A DNA stretch of 64,000 nt from Rhodococcus yananensis (GTDB taxonomy: Bacteria; Actinomycetota; Actinomycetes; Mycobacteriales; Mycobacteriaceae): assembly GCF_020515525.1 (NCBI RefSeq), contig NZ_JAIYEP010000004.1:1-64000 (forward strand). The letters run 5' to 3'. The notes under the pieces are model-generated. The model worked only from the letters and a program-made list of their open reading frames with translations, searched no databases and was not told the origin of the DNA. Positions 61,972 to 64,000 of the stretch are shown piece after piece. The translations under genes and the position numbers were made by a program. Numbering within the stretch: position 1 is the stretch's first letter; every line of letters starts with the position of its first letter.

Positions 61972-62125
61972 GCGGTTCGTCGGCGGGATGCACGGGGGTC
62001 TCGTCGATGTAGTGCTCGACGTTTCCTCCGTGGATCAGGAAAATATCCGCTGCTCTCGGACTTTTCCTAGAATGTCGAATACAGCACTATTTGCCAGGTA
62101 GACGCACAACTTGCACACTGTTCAA

Positions 62126-63529
62126 GTGATCGCTTCCGAAGTTCTCGTCATCGGTGCCGGCTTCGCCGGTCTGGGCGCGGCCGCCTACCTGCGCGGTCGC
62201 GGGCGCGACGTCCGAGTGCTCGAACGAGCCGACACGATCGGCGGGACGTGGCGCGACAACGTCTACCCGGGATGCGCGTGCGACATCCCGCCGGCGCTGT
62301 ACTCGTACTCGTTCGCCCCGCAGCACCCGCGGTCACGGGGCACGCAGCCGGAGATCCTCGACCACCTGGGCGCCCTCGCCGACCGGCACGGACTCCGCGA
62401 GCACATCGTGTGCGGCGCGGCGGCCACCGACTGCCGATGGGACGAGGCGACCGGGCGCTGGCACGTGACCACCGACGACGGCACCCGCCACGAGGCCCGC
62501 TTCCTCGTCCTCGCGACGGGCGCACTGAACATCCCTCGGACTCCCCGCCTCGACGGCACCTTCGACGGCACGGTCGTGCACACCGCACGCTGGGACGACT
62601 CGCTCGACGTCACAGGGCGGCGCGTGGCCGTCGTCGGCACGGGCGCGAGCGCCGTGCAGGTCGTCCCCCACCTCGCGTCCGTCGCGCGGCACGTCACCGT
62701 CGTGCAACGCACGGCACCGTGGATCCTTCCCCGACGCAAACCGATCAGGTTGCCGCGCAAACTCTCCCGTGTCGCCGAGTACTGGCGCGGCGAATCGTTC
62801 GTCCCCGCACTCACCGGGTCGTCGCGCCGACTCGAGACGCGCGCACTGCGTCACCTGCACGACCAGGTGCCCGATCCACGGTTGCGAGCGGCGCTGACCC
62901 CCCACCACACGACCGGATGCAAGCGAATACTGTTCTCCGACACATACTATCCCGCACTCGGACGGTCGAACGTCGATCTCGTGACCGCGGCCGCGACCGG
63001 CCTCACACCCGACTCGATCGTCACCGCCGACGGCCGCGAGCACCCGGTCGACGTCATCGTCCACGCCACCGGCTTCCACGTGTCGGGGGCATTGGCATCG
63101 CTGCCCGTCACGGGCAGGGACGGAACACGACTGCTCGACGTCTGGGCGCGGAACGGCGCGCAGGCACATCTGGGCACCACGGTTGCCGGATTCCCCAACG
63201 CATTCGTTCTGGGTGGCCCCAACACCGGGCTGGCCCACAATTCGGTGTTGACGATGACCGAGGCGCAGATCCGCTACGTCGGAGCCGCGCTCGACGCCGT
63301 CGATCGGGCAGGCGCACGGTCGTGCGAGGTGACCGCCGAGGCCGAGCAGGCATTCGCCGACGAGATGGTCCGGCGATCCGAGGGGACGGTGTGGACCTCC
63401 GGCGGGTGCCGCAGTTGGTATCTCGATCACCGGGGCGTCAACCGGTCGCTGTGGCCCGACTACTCGTGGCGCTACGTGCTCCGCACACGCCGATTCGATC
63501 GGGGCAACTACGAGTTCAGCCACTCCTGA
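62126..63529 (+). CDS. Flavin monooxygenase of the Baeyer-Villiger type
   Basis: The product is about 467 aa from the GTG at 62126. Two Rossmann motifs are present, VIGAGFAGLGAAAYLRGRG for FAD and VVGTGASAVQVVPHL for NADPH. Between them lies the Baeyer-Villiger fingerprint FxGxxxHxxxW (FDGTVVHTARW). GGTWRDNVYPGCACDIPPALYSYSF is also typical of these enzymes. It would convert ketones to esters or lactones with O2 and NADPH. The start is uncertain: TTG at 62111 is also possible, and no ribosome site precedes either. The upstream gap (61972-62125) is unusually AT-rich. Confidence 0.85.
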   Translation: MIASEVLVIGAGFAGLGAAAYLRGRGRDVRVLERADTIGGTWRDNVYPGCACDIPPALYSYSFAPQHPRSRGTQPEILDHLGALADRHGLREHIVCGAAATDCRWDEATGRWHVTTDDGTRHEARFLVLATGALNIPRTPRLDGTFDGTVVHTARWDDSLDVTGRRVAVVGTGASAVQVVPHLASVARHVTVVQRTAPWILPRRKPIRLPRKLSRVAEYWRGESFVPALTGSSRRLETRALRHLHDQVPDPRLRAALTPHHTTGCKRILFSDTYYPALGRSNVDLVTAAATGLTPDSIVTADGREHPVDVIVHATGFHVSGALASLPVTGRDGTRLLDVWARNGAQAHLGTTVAGFPNAFVLGGPNTGLAHNSVLTMTEAQIRYVGAALDAVDRAGARSCEVTAEAEQAFADEMVRRSEGTVWTSGGCRSWYLDHRGVNRSLWPDYSWRYVLRTRRFDRGNYEFSHS

Positions 63530-63566
63530 ACGAGCGCTAACTCGTGCGGTGTGCGACAGTGGTGCC

Positions 63567-64000
63567 ATGACCAGCAGTGCCGCCGCCCTGTCGCAACTCC
63601 TCGACGCCCGTTACAGCTGTCGCGGATTCCTCCCCGACCGGGTGCCCCGTGCGGACATCGAGCGCATGCTGCGGATGGGGCAGCGCACCGCATCGTGGTG
63701 CAACTCGCAACCCTGGCGCGTGCACCTGGTCGGCGGGCAGGCCCTGGAACGACTGCGCAAGGCCGCGTACGCCCAGGCGTCGGCCGGCGAGTTCGATCCC
63801 GACATCCCCGGACCCTCCGAGTACCGCGGGGTCTACGCGGAACGCCGTCGCGGCGCCGGTCACGCCCTGTACCACGCACTCGGGATCGCCCGCGACGACT
63901 ACGCACGCCGCACCGAGCAGATGCTCGAGAACTACCGGTTCTTCGGGGCACCGCACGTCGCGATCATCACCACCGACAGGGCGCTCGGCACGTACGGTGC
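63567..64000 (+). CDS. Nitroreductase family protein (partial, runs off the right edge)
   Basis: An ATG at 63567 opens a frame with no stop to the end of the window (about 144 codons). It reads LSQLLDARYSCRGFLPDRVPRADIERMLRM and later ASWCNSQPWRVHLVGG, the FMN-binding Arg and NSQPW motifs of the NADPH-dependent nitroreductase family. GACAGT 6 nt before the ATG is a possible leaderless -10. It follows the monooxygenase gene by 37 nt and may act with it on xenobiotics, but that is only position. Confidence 0.85.
   Translation, partial: MTSSAAALSQLLDARYSCRGFLPDRVPRADIERMLRMGQRTASWCNSQPWRVHLVGGQALERLRKAAYAQASAGEFDPDIPGPSEYRGVYAERRRGAGHALYHALGIARDDYARRTEQMLENYRFFGAPHVAIITTDRALGTYG

Overview
The window looks like a piece of chromosome from a high-GC mycolic-acid actinomycete, most likely Rhodococcus or a close relative. 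The evidence is the near-complete arabinogalactan gene set (wzt, glfT1, wzm, glfT2, a GtrA/Rv3789-like protein, dprE1, dprE2, aftA and two Emb arabinosyltransferases), a proteasome activator of the Bpa/PafE type, an antigen-85-like mycolyltransferase, many GTG starts, many apparently leaderless promoters, and a Rhodococcus-style benABCDK operon. The gene order hisC2 - quinone oxidoreductase - Rv3778c-like - bpa - wzt - glfT1 - (insert) - wzm - (insert) - gtrA - dprE1 - dprE2 - aftA - emb follows the M. tuberculosis Rv3772-Rv3795 region as I remember it.

Region by region: 1-3384 is the right end of an integrated element (prophage or actinomycete integrative element). It has two small genes at the left edge, a membrane protein, an excisionase-like protein, a divergent XRE-type repressor and a tyrosine integrase pointing at the 3' end of tRNA-Arg(ACG). 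3385-9799 holds three tRNAs, a dienelactone-hydrolase-like protein, hisC2, a secreted 5'-nucleotidase, a secreted mycolyltransferase-like esterase and a NYN-domain protein. 9827-15223 runs from a MarR/quinone-oxidoreductase pair through the Rv3778c-like protein, bpa, wzt and glfT1. 15357-24123 looks like an accessory insert between glfT1 and wzm: an acyl-CoA synthetase, a copper module (secreted His-rich protein plus CopA behind a promoter with two CsoR-type boxes), arcD-arcA and an unknown membrane protein. 24189-38486 carries wzm, a MarR/aminotransferase pair, a GT-C glycosyltransferase with glfT2, rmlB/rmlA/rmlC, a DUF559 endonuclease-like gene between two copies of a hairpin, gtrA, dprE1, dprE2 and aftA. 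aftA is broken by a single-base frameshift. 

39010-41502 is a compact, translationally coupled four-gene operon that I read as an orphan type VII (ESX/WXG100-type) effector module: SseB-like protein, small helical partner, 386-aa effector-like protein with a glycine-rich hydrophobic C-terminus, and a membrane protein in the immunity position. This is the best candidate for an undescribed system. It is followed by a large FAD/Fe-S oxidase and the two emb genes. 51597-60089 is the benzoate degradation operon benA-benB-benC-benD-benK-benR. Its BenC carries an extra C-terminal domain resembling the FCD effector-binding domain of FadR-type regulators. The right edge holds a polysaccharide deacetylase, gpsA, a Baeyer-Villiger-type monooxygenase and the start of a nitroreductase.

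The cell-wall genes work together. RmlABC make dTDP-rhamnose for the linker, GlfT1 and GlfT2 build galactan, Wzm/Wzt export the lipid-linked polymer, DprE1/DprE2 make decaprenyl-phosphoarabinose, and AftA and the Emb proteins use it to build arabinan. Several of these genes share a -10 box of the form TAGNNT exactly 8 nt before a GTG or ATG, so they probably make leaderless mRNAs. No rRNA genes, CRISPR arrays or transposases were seen. All functional calls rest on reading motifs and recalled family knowledge; no database search was run.
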